From IMG/VR virus record IMGVR_UViG_3300028840_000445, positions 1 to 37,365 of that record: a stretch of DNA of 37,365 nucleotides; one strand, 5' to 3'. The notes beneath the pieces were generated by a model. The model worked only from the letters and a program-made list of their open reading frames with translations, ran no database searches and was not told the DNA's origin. The stretch comes from a virus. Of the stretch, positions 1 to 8,310 are shown in pieces (the first letter of the stretch is position 1; each line of letters starts with the position of its first letter). Made by a program: the position numbers and the translations under genes.

Positions 1-7
1 GGGATGT

Positions 8-340
8 TTGTTTATTCCTTCGATAACTGCCCAGGGTTTGAAGAAGACGTTTGAGATCAAGACCATTACCGAGGGGATGATGATTCCCTGGGGGTTGAGT
101 TGGTTTCGTCCTGCGTCATACGCCAATCTTTTTTATAATGGAGAGCGGTATCTGGTGATTTGTTTCCGGCTGCCGTTTTATTGGCGGGAGCGGGACTTTT
201 GTTCGATGAGGATTGTTTGGGGAGGGGCTGTGTTCCGGTGGGCGGTCGGGTATGATTGGCCGAAGATTGTTTGGATTCCGGACTATGAGATGGAGAGGAA
301 CAGCGACAGGGAGCCAGAGGGGGAGATAGATTATGTTTGA
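8..340 (+). CDS. Hypothetical phage protein, left end uncertain
   Basis: The frame is open to the left edge of the window. The first usable start is a TTG at position 8, so the gene may begin there or outside the window. The visible product is about 110 residues, rich in aromatic residues (many Trp, Phe and Tyr), with an acidic tail ending in EGEIDYV. No family was recognised. Its stop overlaps the ATG of the next gene by 8 bases, which suggests translational coupling. It lies just upstream of the large terminase, where phages often keep small packaging or lysis genes, but nothing in it looks like a helix-turn-helix small terminase. Confidence 0.6.
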   Translation: MFIPSITAQGLKKTFEIKTITEGMMIPWGLSWFRPASYANLFYNGERYLVICFRLPFYWRERDFCSMRIVWGGAVFRWAVGYDWPKIVWIPDYEMERNSDREPEGEIDYV

Positions 341-623
341 TCATGTCTATTTGAGAAAGATCGCGATTATGCCGGAGAAGGGAACCCTGTATTTCTGCGG
401 GGTGGCCGAGAAGGGGAACGAGATGATGAATCTCAAGGCTTCCCTGCAGCCGTTCTTCAAATCCGACGGATCGTTTTTGGCCGGTGAGTTTTTGGAGTTG
501 TTGAAGGAAACCCTTGCGAAAGACTTCGATGTGCATACCTGGAAGGTGAATATTCAGGATGAGGTCGTGGTCGGAAAGATAATGTCATGGCAGGAAAAGT
601 TTGTGGAGCTTGGCTTGGTATAA
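333..623 (+). CDS. Hypothetical phage protein (96 aa)
   Basis: This 96-residue protein of unknown function has a good ribosome binding site (GGGAG at 321-325, 7 bases before the ATG). The first half looks beta-rich, and the second half has an amphipathic helix around residues 50-65 (EFLELLKETLAK). There is no signal peptide or membrane segment. It overlaps the end of the upstream gene and the start of a small membrane-protein frame at 587. Its place before the large terminase would suit a small terminase subunit, but the sequence does not show the usual DNA-binding helices, so the function is left open. Confidence 0.7.
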   Translation: MFDHVYLRKIAIMPEKGTLYFCGVAEKGNEMMNLKASLQPFFKSDGSFLAGEFLELLKETLAKDFDVHTWKVNIQDEVVVGKIMSWQEKFVELGLV

Positions 624-724
624 ATTGGGACGTTGTGTTCTGGTGGACCCTGGCATTGTTTGTCTCCGTCTGTGCGTGGATTGGTTTCTGGGAAGTCTGC
701 AAGTGGGTATGGAATTTACTATGA
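587..724 (+). CDS. Putative 45-residue tryptophan-rich membrane protein
   Basis: A small frame of 45 codons starts at the second of two nearby ATGs (587), 8 bases after a GGAAAG purine run at 573-578. It overlaps the upstream gene by 37 bases in another frame. Residues 14-36 form one strongly hydrophobic, tryptophan-rich stretch (WDVVFWWTLALFVSVCAWIGF), consistent with a single membrane helix, followed by a short charged end. Its TGA stop overlaps an ATG (ATGA at 721) that opens a six-codon frame ending in TAATG at the terminase start. A continuous hydrophobic segment in so short a frame, filling the gap exactly, argues that it is real, but there is no family match I recognise. Confidence 0.5.
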   Translation: MAGKVCGAWLGINWDVVFWWTLALFVSVCAWIGFWEVCKWVWNLL

Positions 725-731
725 CAGGATT

Positions 732-735
732 GGAG
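732..735 (+). promoter_or_regulatory. Ribosome binding site fixing the terminase start
   Basis: GGAG lies 5 bases before the ATG at 741. The longer in-frame start at 633 has no comparable site and would add an unrelated 36-residue leader that reads through the small membrane-protein gene, so 741 is preferred. Confidence 0.7.
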
Positions 736-740
736 CAGTA

Positions 741-2231
741 ATGAGCCGTCTTGACGAGCTAACAAAATCTCTGGTCGACGTTTACTCCAAGCATCTCACT
801 CCCTCTCAGCAAACGGAGTTGATCGAGGCTTTGGAGATCGTCGCCCATGAGAAGAAGTACAACCGCTTCGGATCCTTCTTTCCTGAGACAGGCCAATATC
901 GGCGTGCTTTATATCAGAAGCATGTCGATTTTTTTAATGCGGGAGCAGACTACCGGCAGAGAGCGTTTATCGCCGGAAACCGCGTCGGGAAGTCGGAAGC
1001 CGGTTGCTTTGAAACCGTCTGCCACGCAACGGGGCAATATCCGGATTGGTGGGAAGGCCATCGGTTTAACAGGCCGGTCACGATCTGGGTCGGTGGTGAC
1101 ACGGTTACGACCTGTCGTGACATCATTCAGAAGAAACTGTTGGGAGAGCCCGGGGAACACGGATCCGGAATGCTCCCGAAAGAGTCGATCATAGAGGTTA
1201 AGACAAAACGGAACGTACCAGACGCGATAGAAATCATTCGCGTGCGTCATGCGTCTGGTGGCGTTTCGACGATCACGCTCAAGACTTACGAGCAGGGACG
1301 GGTTGCTTGGCAGGGGGCTGAAGTCGATTTCATCTGGGTCGACGAAGAGTGTCCGATGGAAGTTTACTCTGAAGCCCTGATTCGACTCATGACAACCCAC
1401 GGCCTGATGATTCTCACATTTACACCATTGAGGGGTCTGACAGATCTGGTTTTGGCGTTCCTCGAAAACTCGCAGGAAACAGACGTAGAACATCCGAAAT
1501 TCGTCCAGGTCGTTGCCTGGGAAGACGTTCCCCATATTACCAAAGAGATGCGCGAAGAGATGTTGGCGGCCACGCCTCCTCAGTTGCGCGAGGCACGCTC
1601 GAAGGGTGTTCCGACGGTCGGTGAAGGGCTTGTCTACCCGATGGACCCGAAGCAATTGGTCGTAGACGATTTCAAGCTCCCTGCCCACTTCAAGAAGCTC
1701 TACGCTCTTGACGTTGGTTGGAATATGACCGCTGCCCTCTGGGGAGCATGGGACATCGACAATGACATTATTTATATCTACTCAGAGCACGGAATGGGAG
1801 GGATCGAGGGAGAAAATATGGTCCTTATCCATTCGGAGGCCATTAAGTCGCGAGGAGATTGGATCAAGGGACAGATCGATCCCGCAGCCCGAGGAAGATC
1901 CCAGGATGATGGACAGACACTTTACGCTAAATATCGAAGGGCGGGTCTATTCGTCTATCCTGCAAATAACGCAGTTGAAGCCGGAATTTTCGCGGTCTGG
2001 GAGAGAATGCAGACCGGAAGACTTAAGATTTTCGCGTCCTGCACGAAGACTTTGAGAGAATTATCCTTGTATCACAGGGACGAAAAAGGGAAGATAGTTA
2101 AGAAGAACGACCATTTCATGGACGATTTGCGTTATCTGATAAACGCGGAGCCGGTCATGTGGTCGTATCCGAAGGATCCGAGAAAAGCCAAAGTCCTGAA
2201 CATGAGGAATCACATGGATGCTTGTGTCTAA
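741..2231 (+). CDS. terL: Terminase large subunit (packaging ATPase and nuclease)
   Basis: This is the motor that cuts concatemeric DNA and drives it through the portal into the prohead. With the start at 741 it has 496 residues, normal for the family. The ATPase half shows a Walker A motif GNRVGKS at residues 79-85, a Walker B FIWVDEE at 197-203 and a coupling motif LTFTPL at 225-230. The nuclease half shows the RNase H-type acidic residues: D324 in YALDVGW, D380 in GQIDPAARG, and D461/D462 in HFMDDLRYL. All key residues are present, so it should be active. No small subunit was recognised in the window; it may lie upstream or be too divergent to see. Confidence 0.97.
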   Translation: MSRLDELTKSLVDVYSKHLTPSQQTELIEALEIVAHEKKYNRFGSFFPETGQYRRALYQKHVDFFNAGADYRQRAFIAGNRVGKSEAGCFETVCHATGQYPDWWEGHRFNRPVTIWVGGDTVTTCRDIIQKKLLGEPGEHGSGMLPKESIIEVKTKRNVPDAIEIIRVRHASGGVSTITLKTYEQGRVAWQGAEVDFIWVDEECPMEVYSEALIRLMTTHGLMILTFTPLRGLTDLVLAFLENSQETDVEHPKFVQVVAWEDVPHITKEMREEMLAATPPQLREARSKGVPTVGEGLVYPMDPKQLVVDDFKLPAHFKKLYALDVGWNMTAALWGAWDIDNDIIYIYSEHGMGGIEGENMVLIHSEAIKSRGDWIKGQIDPAARGRSQDDGQTLYAKYRRAGLFVYPANNAVEAGIFAVWERMQTGRLKIFASCTKTLRELSLYHRDEKGKIVKKNDHFMDDLRYLINAEPVMWSYPKDPRKAKVLNMRNHMDACV

Positions 2232-2252
2232 CCAAAAATAAGGAGAACGATT

Positions 2253-2579
2253 ATGGCAGGAACAACGACGCTTATCGCGGCAGGAACCGATGGTGCTACC
2301 GCTGTGATCCGGCTGCAGCCTGGAGTCAAGGCTTTGCTGACCGGATTTGGTTTTGCCGGTAACGGCGACATTCTCAGCGTGCTCGTGTCTTACGATGATG
2401 GCACGACATTCGTTCAATGTTACGACGATCTGGGCGTGGCCGTAGAGATCGGTGGATCCGGAGCAACGCAGCCGCGCAATCCGGTCATGATTGAGGGGCC
2501 AGGTGTCTACCAGGTCAAGCGAACCGCGACAACGACAGACAGTATCGGCGTTGCCATGACTCAGCAAGTCAACACATAA
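2253..2579 (+). CDS. Small beta-rich virion protein
   Basis: This 108-residue protein is rich in Gly, Thr, Val and Ala with alternating hydrophobic residues, typical of a small beta-sandwich. It has a strong ribosome binding site (AAGGAG just before the ATG) and lies 21 bases after the terminase stop. There is no signal peptide, catalytic motif or membrane helix. A role as a head decoration, head fibre or other minor virion protein is inferred from composition and from its place between terminase and portal. I do not recognise the family. Confidence 0.75.
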   Translation: MAGTTTLIAAGTDGATAVIRLQPGVKALLTGFGFAGNGDILSVLVSYDDGTTFVQCYDDLGVAVEIGGSGATQPRNPVMIEGPGVYQVKRTATTTDSIGVAMTQQVNT

Positions 2580-2589
2580 GGGGGCTGCC

Positions 2590-3015
2590 ATGTCGAGTTT
2601 GAAAGAAAACCTGAAAAAAGCCAACGTCGCTGCCGACATGGAGCTTTCTCCCGAGAGCAACATGAAGGCTCTCATCTCCCGCGTCTTCGCAACCCGAAAC
2701 GCTCTGCACTTCTTTCACTGGAAAACGAAATCCTTCGCCGCTCACATGGCTGTCGGGGATCTGTACGATGCCATCGTCGACAAGGTGGATGATATCGTCG
2801 AGATCTTTCAGGGGAAGTACGGTCTTCTCGAAGGCGTGAGTTGTCCGGCAGCGACAGCGATGGACGATCCGATCGCTCATGTGAGGTCCGAAGCCGAATG
2901 GTTTTGCGACAACAAGCAACGGATCTCCGGTGGGAACGCTGCCGTCAATAACCTGCTTGATGATCTCGAAGGGTGCTACCTGAAAACGATCTACAAGCTT
3001 GAAAACCTCCACTAG
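2590..3015 (+). CDS. Dps/ferritin-like four-helix protein
   Basis: This 141-residue helical protein carries the iron-site pattern of Dps, the DNA-protecting mini-ferritin of starved bacteria. The motif HFFHW has its HW histidine at residue 43, then H52, D67 and E71. The spacing H52 to D67 to E71 (15 and 4 residues) equals that of E. coli Dps H63, D78 and E82. The loop between the first two histidines is three residues shorter than in Dps. Dps proteins oxidise ferrous iron with peroxide and store it in a 12-subunit cage. Here the gene sits between terminase and portal, so the product may be made late, be packaged, or protect DNA in the infected cell. The fold is inferred from the motif and helical periodicity. 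Phage proteins of unknown function with a similar core are known, but I cannot confirm membership. Confidence 0.72.
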   Translation: MSSLKENLKKANVAADMELSPESNMKALISRVFATRNALHFFHWKTKSFAAHMAVGDLYDAIVDKVDDIVEIFQGKYGLLEGVSCPAATAMDDPIAHVRSEAEWFCDNKQRISGGNAAVNNLLDDLEGCYLKTIYKLENLH

Positions 3016-3023
3016 AGGGGCTT

Positions 3024-5117
3024 ATGAAGAAGAATACTCCAGGCACGGTTGAAGACCAGGCGGGAGATCTGGAATTTCTCGACGAGAATATCCGGAAACC
3101 CGCACAAGAGCCTATCGTCAAAGGCGTTGCGAAATACATCCGCAAGCGGTGGACAACCATCGAAGAGGAGTTCAAGCCTGTTCGTCGTGAGATGGTTCGT
3201 TCCATGCGTAGAGTGCGTGGTGAATACGAGCCTACCAAGCTGACGAAGATCAAGGCGTTTAAGGGCTCTACGATCTACAATCCGGTGCTTGAGGCGAAAG
3301 CCAGATCCGCTCAGTCGTGGGTTGAAGATATCTATCGTGGCGAGAACGATTTACCCTGGGTCATTGAACCGACGGCGGTGCCTGATCTTCCGGACGAGAA
3401 GATTCAGGAGATCGAGGAGCAGACGAAGATGAAGGCGATTCAAATGGAGCAGCAGATTACTGCTTCAGGGGCCGTTGTCGACCGCTCTGAAATCGCCAAG
3501 ATGATGCAAGCCTACTACGACGAACAGATCGAGAAGGAAGTCAAGCGGATCGAGCGCAAGGCGAAGACTCGCTGTAACGTCGCAGCAAAGGAGATCAGGG
3601 ACCAGGGACAGGAAGGCGGGTTCAATCCGGCCTTCAAAGACTTTCTCTGGTTCTTTGTCCGTCTGAAGTACGGCGTGCTCAAAGGCCCGAACCTCTCGAA
3701 GCGTGCCAAGCAGGAATGGATTTACAACGAAGAAGCGCAGGACTACGAAATCCAGACCGTCGAGACATTGGTGAACGATGTCTACTCACCGTCGCCTTTC
3801 AACATCTGGTTCGAGCGCGGCATGACGGATATCAACGACGGCGATGTAATCGAAGTCCACGAGATGTCGCCTCAGTCATTGATGGACCTGATTGGCGTGG
3901 CCGGTTACTCGGAAGAGGAAATCCGCTACATCCTGAAGAAGCACGCTGCCGGAGATCTGAAGCGCGATTGGTTCAAGATCGACGATAAGACTCAGGTCGA
4001 ACAAGTCACCAAGCAGGTCAAGAACGATCAGATCTCCCGCGAGGACGCGGTGCTCAAGAGCAAAAAGGACATGACGATCCTCGCGATGGAGTTCTGGGGA
4101 ACGCTGTCCGGCAAGATGCTCAAGGAGTGGGGAGCCGAAGGGGAGCTTGATGACGAGAAGCAGTACCAGGCCAATTGTTGGATGATCGACGGGCATGTGT
4201 TCAAGGCCGTGATCAATCCGGATCCGCTTGGCCGCAAGCCCTACCATGTGTCCTCCTGGGCGAAGAATCCGTCATGGATCGTCGGCTCCGGCCTGGTTGA
4301 GTTCGGTGCTCCGATTGAAGATTCAATGAACGCCGTTCTCCGCGCACTCCAGAACAACGTGGCAATCGCCTCGGGTCCGATGTGCGAGATCGACAAGGAT
4401 CGCGTCGAGACTTCGATCCCGATCTATCCGTGGCGGCAGATCGAATCAACCTCTCTTCAGATGCGGGGAGAAGGCGATGCGGTGAAATACTATCAGCCGC
4501 AGATGCACGCCCAGGAGTTGACGATTGTTTATCAGTTCCTCGGCAAGCTGCTCGATGAGATGACCGTTCCTGCTTACGCACAAGGGATGAGCCAGGCCGG
4601 TGTCACGACCGGAACGGCGACCGTGTTTACCTCGCTGCTTGCCGCTGCGTCCCGATCCATCAAAGCCGTCGTAGCCAACATTGACGATGACATCATCACC
4701 CCGTACATCCAGATGTGCTACGATTTCAACATGAAGTATTCCCGCAACAACCAGAGCAAGGGCGATGCACGAGTTATTGCCAAGGGCGTTGCCGGACTGC
4801 TTGCCCGGGAGCAAGCCGCACAGCGCAAGGTCGAGTACCTCCAGGTGATCTCCAACCCGACGTACCAACAGATCCTCGGCCAACAGAATATCGGCGCGAT
4901 CCTTCAGCAGCTTGCCAAGGCCAACGACATCAAGCTGCCGGACGAGAAGCGACTCACCGGAGAGGTCGACATTTCCGCGATGCTCGATCAGATGCTCATG
5001 GCACAGGCCGGTGTGGACCCGATGCAAGCTTTAGGTCAAGTCCCTAACGGTGGTGGAGCCCCGCAGACTCCAAGGGCCACCCTGCCTGACGGAGGAAAAC
5101 CAGGAGTTGTTCAATGA
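3024..5117 (+). CDS. Portal protein (head-to-tail connector)
   Basis: This 697-residue protein is the likely dodecameric ring at the head vertex through which DNA enters and leaves. The evidence is its size, its position after the terminase and before scaffold and capsid, and its layout. There is a charged helical N-terminal region, a long coiled-coil-like stretch around residues 120-195, a core with alternating strands, and a C-terminal helical segment. That segment contains GVTTGTATVFTSLLAAASRS (about 525-545), which resembles the helix near the crown of large portals. The C-terminal 60 residues are Gln-, Ala- and Pro-rich. It belongs with the large podovirus portals rather than the 400-500-residue siphovirus type. 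Its stop overlaps the next start (ATGA). Confidence 0.9.
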   Translation: MKKNTPGTVEDQAGDLEFLDENIRKPAQEPIVKGVAKYIRKRWTTIEEEFKPVRREMVRSMRRVRGEYEPTKLTKIKAFKGSTIYNPVLEAKARSAQSWVEDIYRGENDLPWVIEPTAVPDLPDEKIQEIEEQTKMKAIQMEQQITASGAVVDRSEIAKMMQAYYDEQIEKEVKRIERKAKTRCNVAAKEIRDQGQEGGFNPAFKDFLWFFVRLKYGVLKGPNLSKRAKQEWIYNEEAQDYEIQTVETLVNDVYSPSPFNIWFERGMTDINDGDVIEVHEMSPQSLMDLIGVAGYSEEEIRYILKKHAAGDLKRDWFKIDDKTQVEQVTKQVKNDQISREDAVLKSKKDMTILAMEFWGTLSGKMLKEWGAEGELDDEKQYQANCWMIDGHVFKAVINPDPLGRKPYHVSSWAKNPSWIVGSGLVEFGAPIEDSMNAVLRALQNNVAIASGPMCEIDKDRVETSIPIYPWRQIESTSLQMRGEGDAVKYYQPQMHAQELTIVYQFLGKLLDEMTVPAYAQGMSQAGVTTGTATVFTSLLAAASRSIKAVVANIDDDIITPYIQMCYDFNMKYSRNNQSKGDARVIAKGVAGLLAREQAAQRKVEYLQVISNPTYQQILGQQNIGAILQQLAKANDIKLPDEKRLTGEVDISAMLDQMLMAQAGVDPMQALGQVPNGGGAPQTPRATLPDGGKPGVVQ

Positions 5118-5380
5118 ATGAAATCAACGAAAAAGTTGCGTTGATGTTCAAGCGTCTGAAGGCAGGACCGGACGGCGAAGATTGGGTCGCCTACCTCGAA
5201 ACTCTGGCCTCAGACAACCACAAAGCGTTCCTGAATAGCGCATCCCATATGAATGATATTCATAAAGGATATGGGATATGTGTTGACAACCTGCTCAAGA
5301 TTTTTGCAAACTGCGACAAAGAACGAGTAAAAACCGACGCTGAACAAGCGATGGAAGAAGATGACGGGAGTTTCGTATGA
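5114..5380 (+). CDS. Hypothetical protein (88 aa) containing a DNA inverted repeat
   Basis: This acidic, helical 88-residue protein is coupled to the portal gene by an ATGA overlap, and its own end overlaps the following ATG. It has no membrane segment or signal peptide, and no family was recognised. The coding DNA at 5242-5277 contains a nested inverted repeat, so part of the sequence may be constrained at the RNA or DNA level as well as the protein level. Its position suggests a minor head or assembly protein, but this is only context. Confidence 0.7.
   Translation: MNEINEKVALMFKRLKAGPDGEDWVAYLETLASDNHKAFLNSASHMNDIHKGYGICVDNLLKIFANCDKERVKTDAEQAMEEDDGSFV
5242..5277 (+). repeat. Nested inverted repeat inside a coding region
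   Basis: The arm ATCCCATAT at 5242-5250 is perfectly complementary to ATATGGGAT at 5269-5277. Between them ATGAAT (5249-5254) pairs with ATTCAT (5258-5263) around a GAT loop. The two stems share two bases, so they can form a stacked or alternative structure. No T-run follows, so it is not a simple terminator. Confidence 0.6.
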
Positions 5381-5637
5381 TGACACTTAGCTCAACACCA
5401 CTGACACAGCTTGGTCGGGTTATGCCTGGTCAGGTTGCTAAGTTGGTTCGGCCTTCTCATGCTGCGCGAGTTGCTCAAGGGCAAGCTCCGAAGCCTGGGA
5501 TGAAAGGTCCGAATCTCCGAGCACCGCAGACAAAAGCAGAGTTTCTGAAGCGTGGAGGAGTAATGGGGATCCCAGGGACCGTATCCGGTCGTGGCCCCGC
5601 GTTGCCCTCTATCGCTCCAGGGTTTGATTTACTTTAA
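5377..5637 (+). CDS. Hypothetical basic Gly/Pro-rich protein (86 aa)
   Basis: This 86-residue protein is basic and rich in Pro, Gly, Arg and Ala, with little predicted secondary structure after the first 25 residues. It overlaps the previous gene (ATG at 5377, stop at 5378-5380), so it is probably translated by coupling. Low complexity and positive charge suit a small head-associated or DNA-binding protein, but no family is recognised. An 84-base gap follows before the scaffold gene. That gap holds only a ribosome binding site (GAGGAAAGG) and no clear promoter. Confidence 0.6.
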   Translation: MMTLSSTPLTQLGRVMPGQVAKLVRPSHAARVAQGQAPKPGMKGPNLRAPQTKAEFLKRGGVMGIPGTVSGRGPALPSIAPGFDLL

Positions 5638-5721
5638 CCGATAACGTGCTCACCTGAAATAGGCGCACACAACCCTAGTCCAGGGCTACCGCGAAGACGG
5701 CCCCGAGGAAAGGAACAGACC

Positions 5722-6759
5722 ATGGCTGACGAGTTTAAGCTTCCGAAACAGGTTCAAGACAACGCCGACGCTGCCGAAGAATTCATGGGTAAACTTGGTG
5801 CATCCGAGCACTCAGAGGATCCGGAGGAAGTCGAGGAGGTTGCTGAAGAAGTCGAGGAAGAACCGGAAGAAGAGGATCCCGCTGCCGACGAGCCTGAAGA
5901 GGTTCTCGAAACAGAAGATCCGGAGCCTGACCCAGATGAAGAGTCCTATCGCAAAAGGTACGAAACCCTCCAGGGTAAGTACAACGCGGAAGTCCCGAGG
6001 CTCCATCAGGAGATTCGGGAGTTCAAGGAAAAGGTATTCAAGCAGTTTGGCGATCTGCAAGCCGAGAAAGAAACGCCGAAGGAAGAGCCGACACCTGACG
6101 AGTACGAGACTGTTTATGCCGAGCTTTCTGAAGAGTTCGACGAAGACATCCTGCGTGCGATGGACCGGCTCACTGAGGCGAAATTCAAACGGTTCCAGGG
6201 CCAACAGCTTGCTCCGATTCAGGAAAGGCTCGAAACTTCCGAGACTGAGAAGTTTGAAGTTGCTCAGTCGAATTTCATGGATGAGATCGATCAGGGAATG
6301 GCCGAAGGTTGGGAAGGTGATTGGAGGGATCTCTGGTCCGGTAAGGATCCCGAGTTCCTCAAGTTCCTTGACACGAAGCATCCGAGTGGCATGTTTACCT
6401 ATCGCGAAGTCGCAAATCTCGCCAATCAACGGTGGGATTCCGAGCGGATCGTGATGGTGTTTAACGAATATCTGAATCAGTCCGGCCAGGTTCAGGCCGC
6501 CGCTGATCCGGATCCCGAGCCGAATGAAGAGCAGAAGACGGAGAAGAAGAAAGATCCGAGCGAAGAAGCGCGGATTCAACCCCGTCGAAAGCAACCGGCC
6601 ACACCGGAACCGGAAGGCGACGAGCCGATTATCTGGACAAAAGAATCGATGGCCGAGTTTCAAAGGAAAGATCAACAGGGGAAGATTCCTCAAGAAGAAT
6701 CGCAAAAACTCTGGGATGATCTCCTTCGGGCTCCGGCTGAGAACCGAATGCGAAATTAA
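5722..6759 (+). CDS. Capsid scaffolding protein
   Basis: This is a 345-residue, very acidic, helix- and coil-rich protein directly before the major capsid gene, the standard place for a scaffold. Residues 30-80 are almost entirely Glu, Asp, Pro and Val. Residues 80-120 form a charged coiled coil (RKRYETLQGKY onward). The C-terminal part is a mix of acidic and Lys/Arg-rich segments, such as the KTEKKKDP run near 270, that could contact the coat protein. Scaffolds guide coat assembly and are removed or degraded before maturation. No protease motif is visible in this or adjacent genes, so exit of intact scaffold is more likely (inference). Identification rests on composition and position rather than motifs. 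Confidence 0.82.
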   Translation: MADEFKLPKQVQDNADAAEEFMGKLGASEHSEDPEEVEEVAEEVEEEPEEEDPAADEPEEVLETEDPEPDPDEESYRKRYETLQGKYNAEVPRLHQEIREFKEKVFKQFGDLQAEKETPKEEPTPDEYETVYAELSEEFDEDILRAMDRLTEAKFKRFQGQQLAPIQERLETSETEKFEVAQSNFMDEIDQGMAEGWEGDWRDLWSGKDPEFLKFLDTKHPSGMFTYREVANLANQRWDSERIVMVFNEYLNQSGQVQAAADPDPEPNEEQKTEKKKDPSEEARIQPRRKQPATPEPEGDEPIIWTKESMAEFQRKDQQGKIPQEESQKLWDDLLRAPAENRMRN

Positions 6760-6786
6760 CCGAGCTTAGACTCAAGGAGAAAAACC

Positions 6787-7818
6787 ATGGCTGTTTATCC
6801 TGTTTCCCCAGGCGCACCTGACTATTCAACAGGGAGTTCTTCGCAATACATCCCTGCGGTATATTCCGCGCTGCTTATCAAGAAGTTCTATCCGAAAACC
6901 GTCTTCTCGAAGATCAGTAATACCGATTACGAGGGAGACATAAAGGAGCAAGGTGATACCGTCTACATTCGTACTCGCCCGACCATTGACACCTTCCGTT
7001 ACAAGAAGGGCATGGTCCTGCCGGTGCAGAATCCGGAAAGCCCCTACGTCACCCTGAAGATCGACCAGGGCGAGGGTTTCAGCTTCGCAATCGACCGCGT
7101 TGATGAATTCCAGACCGACATCGATCTGATGAACGAGTGGGGCAACGACGCTGCCGAGCAGATGCGTCAAGTCGTTGACTTGAACGGCCTGATCACCCTG
7201 GCAGCTGCCGGAGCAGTAGCCGAAGGCAACGCCGCTACCACCGTCACCGGATACACCACGACTTCCGGCCCGACGATGGACGAGTACACCACGGCCAAAG
7301 GCGCGGTTGTCAACGGTGGCACGACCACCAAGGGCAGCACGATTGCCCTGGGTCAGTCGGACAGTTCAACGTCGGCCAACACCGGCGACGAGTTGACCGC
7401 GCTGATCCTGAAGTACGGTCGCTACCTGGACGAGAATAACTGTCCGGAAGATGGCCGGTTCGTGATCCTGCCCACCTGGGCCGGTAGCATCCTGAAGTCG
7501 ATGGCAAGCAACAACTTCGGTCTTGCCTACGCAACCGGTCAGAACAGCGCGAACCTGCTGTCCGGCAGCATCCCGAAGATTGACCGGTTCGATGTCATGT
7601 TCTCGAACAATCTGCCTTCCTCAACGGAAGCTGTGACTGACCCAAGTGCAGTCATTTTCGGCCATAAGTACGCATGTACTTTCGCCACGCAGATCACAGA
7701 GAGCCGGATCATCGACAATCCGTTCTCCTTCGGCAAAATGATGCAGGGGCTCCAGGTCTACGGCTTCAACATCATCAAGCCCGCGCTGATCGGCGTTGAC
7801 TGGATCAAGAACGCTTAA
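6787..7818 (+). CDS. Major capsid (coat) protein
   Basis: This 343-residue protein is the probable shell subunit, expected to have the HK97 fold. Near residues 15-60 it reads YIPAVYSALLIKKFYPKTVF, followed by a GDTVYIRTRP segment. It then has a conserved-looking FAIDRVDEFQTDIDL stretch. These features are typical of coat proteins from P22-like and other podoviruses. The middle (about 140-200) is Thr-, Ser- and Gly-rich and probably an inserted loop or surface domain. It has a strong ribosome binding site (CAAGGAG) and sits immediately after the scaffold, the normal order. No N-terminal prohead-protease delta domain is evident, in keeping with a separate scaffold. Confidence 0.92.
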   Translation: MAVYPVSPGAPDYSTGSSSQYIPAVYSALLIKKFYPKTVFSKISNTDYEGDIKEQGDTVYIRTRPTIDTFRYKKGMVLPVQNPESPYVTLKIDQGEGFSFAIDRVDEFQTDIDLMNEWGNDAAEQMRQVVDLNGLITLAAAGAVAEGNAATTVTGYTTTSGPTMDEYTTAKGAVVNGGTTTKGSTIALGQSDSSTSANTGDELTALILKYGRYLDENNCPEDGRFVILPTWAGSILKSMASNNFGLAYATGQNSANLLSGSIPKIDRFDVMFSNNLPSSTEAVTDPSAVIFGHKYACTFATQITESRIIDNPFSFGKMMQGLQVYGFNIIKPALIGVDWIKNA

Positions 7819-7854
7819 TTGACGTTCTCAACCTACTTATAAGGAGAAAAGAAA

Positions 7855-8298
7855 ATGGCTGCTGTTTCCGCTCAATCAATCACAAACGTCAAGACCGCTG
7901 CTGCGGATCTGACTCGCGACATGAACGGTGTTTATGTTCGCACTGTTACTTTCCCCGTCGAAGATGGAGCAACTGCGGGTACTGCCAATCTGACCAACTT
8001 CACGATTCCGAAGAACACCATGATCCTTTCCGGTGCCTTCAATCCTGGAGCTGCTCAAGGGACTTGTACCTTTAAGTTCTCCCTGGCGACTGATGGCGAC
8101 ATTTGCGCCGCAACCACCGCGAATACGGCTGACACCTTCGTTAAGTTGGCTACGCCGACTCAAGTGGTTGCAACTGCAGACCGCCAAGTGACCTTCACTA
8201 CCGCAACTGCCGCTACCGTGGCAGGGACGGCTACGCTGAGTCTGATCTGCGTGCCGATTGGTACTGAAGATTCCCCGTACACGACCCAGAATACCTGA
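7855..8298 (+). CDS. Probable capsid decoration or head-fibre protein
   Basis: This 147-residue protein is extremely rich in Ala and Thr, with regular alternating hydrophobics, as in small beta-sandwich decoration proteins. It follows the coat gene by 36 bases with a strong ribosome binding site (AAGGAGAAAAG). There is no signal, membrane or catalytic motif. Its position right after the coat gene and before the terminator hairpin at 8438-8461 suggests that it is made in large amounts with the coat and binds the shell surface. The family is not recognised, so the function is inferred from context and composition. Confidence 0.75.
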   Translation: MAAVSAQSITNVKTAAADLTRDMNGVYVRTVTFPVEDGATAGTANLTNFTIPKNTMILSGAFNPGAAQGTCTFKFSLATDGDICAATTANTADTFVKLATPTQVVATADRQVTFTTATAATVAGTATLSLICVPIGTEDSPYTTQNT

Positions 8299-8310
8299 TA
8301 GGCTCTGGGT

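Noticed and set aside
333-623. Small terminase subunit
   Set aside because: Position fits, but no helix-turn-helix or oligomerisation helix pattern is visible.
721-741. Six-codon frame between the membrane protein and the terminase
   Set aside because: Too short to be called a gene. It is reported only as a possible coupling element.
5638-5721. Possible phage-type promoter before the scaffold gene
   Set aside because: The gap has no repeated motif elsewhere in the window and no T7-like core. The short CCCT/AGGG pairing is too weak to call.
7817-7854. Possible sigma-70 promoter (TTGACG and TATAAG)
   Set aside because: The two elements are only 13 bases apart, too close, and the second overlaps the ribosome binding site of the next gene.
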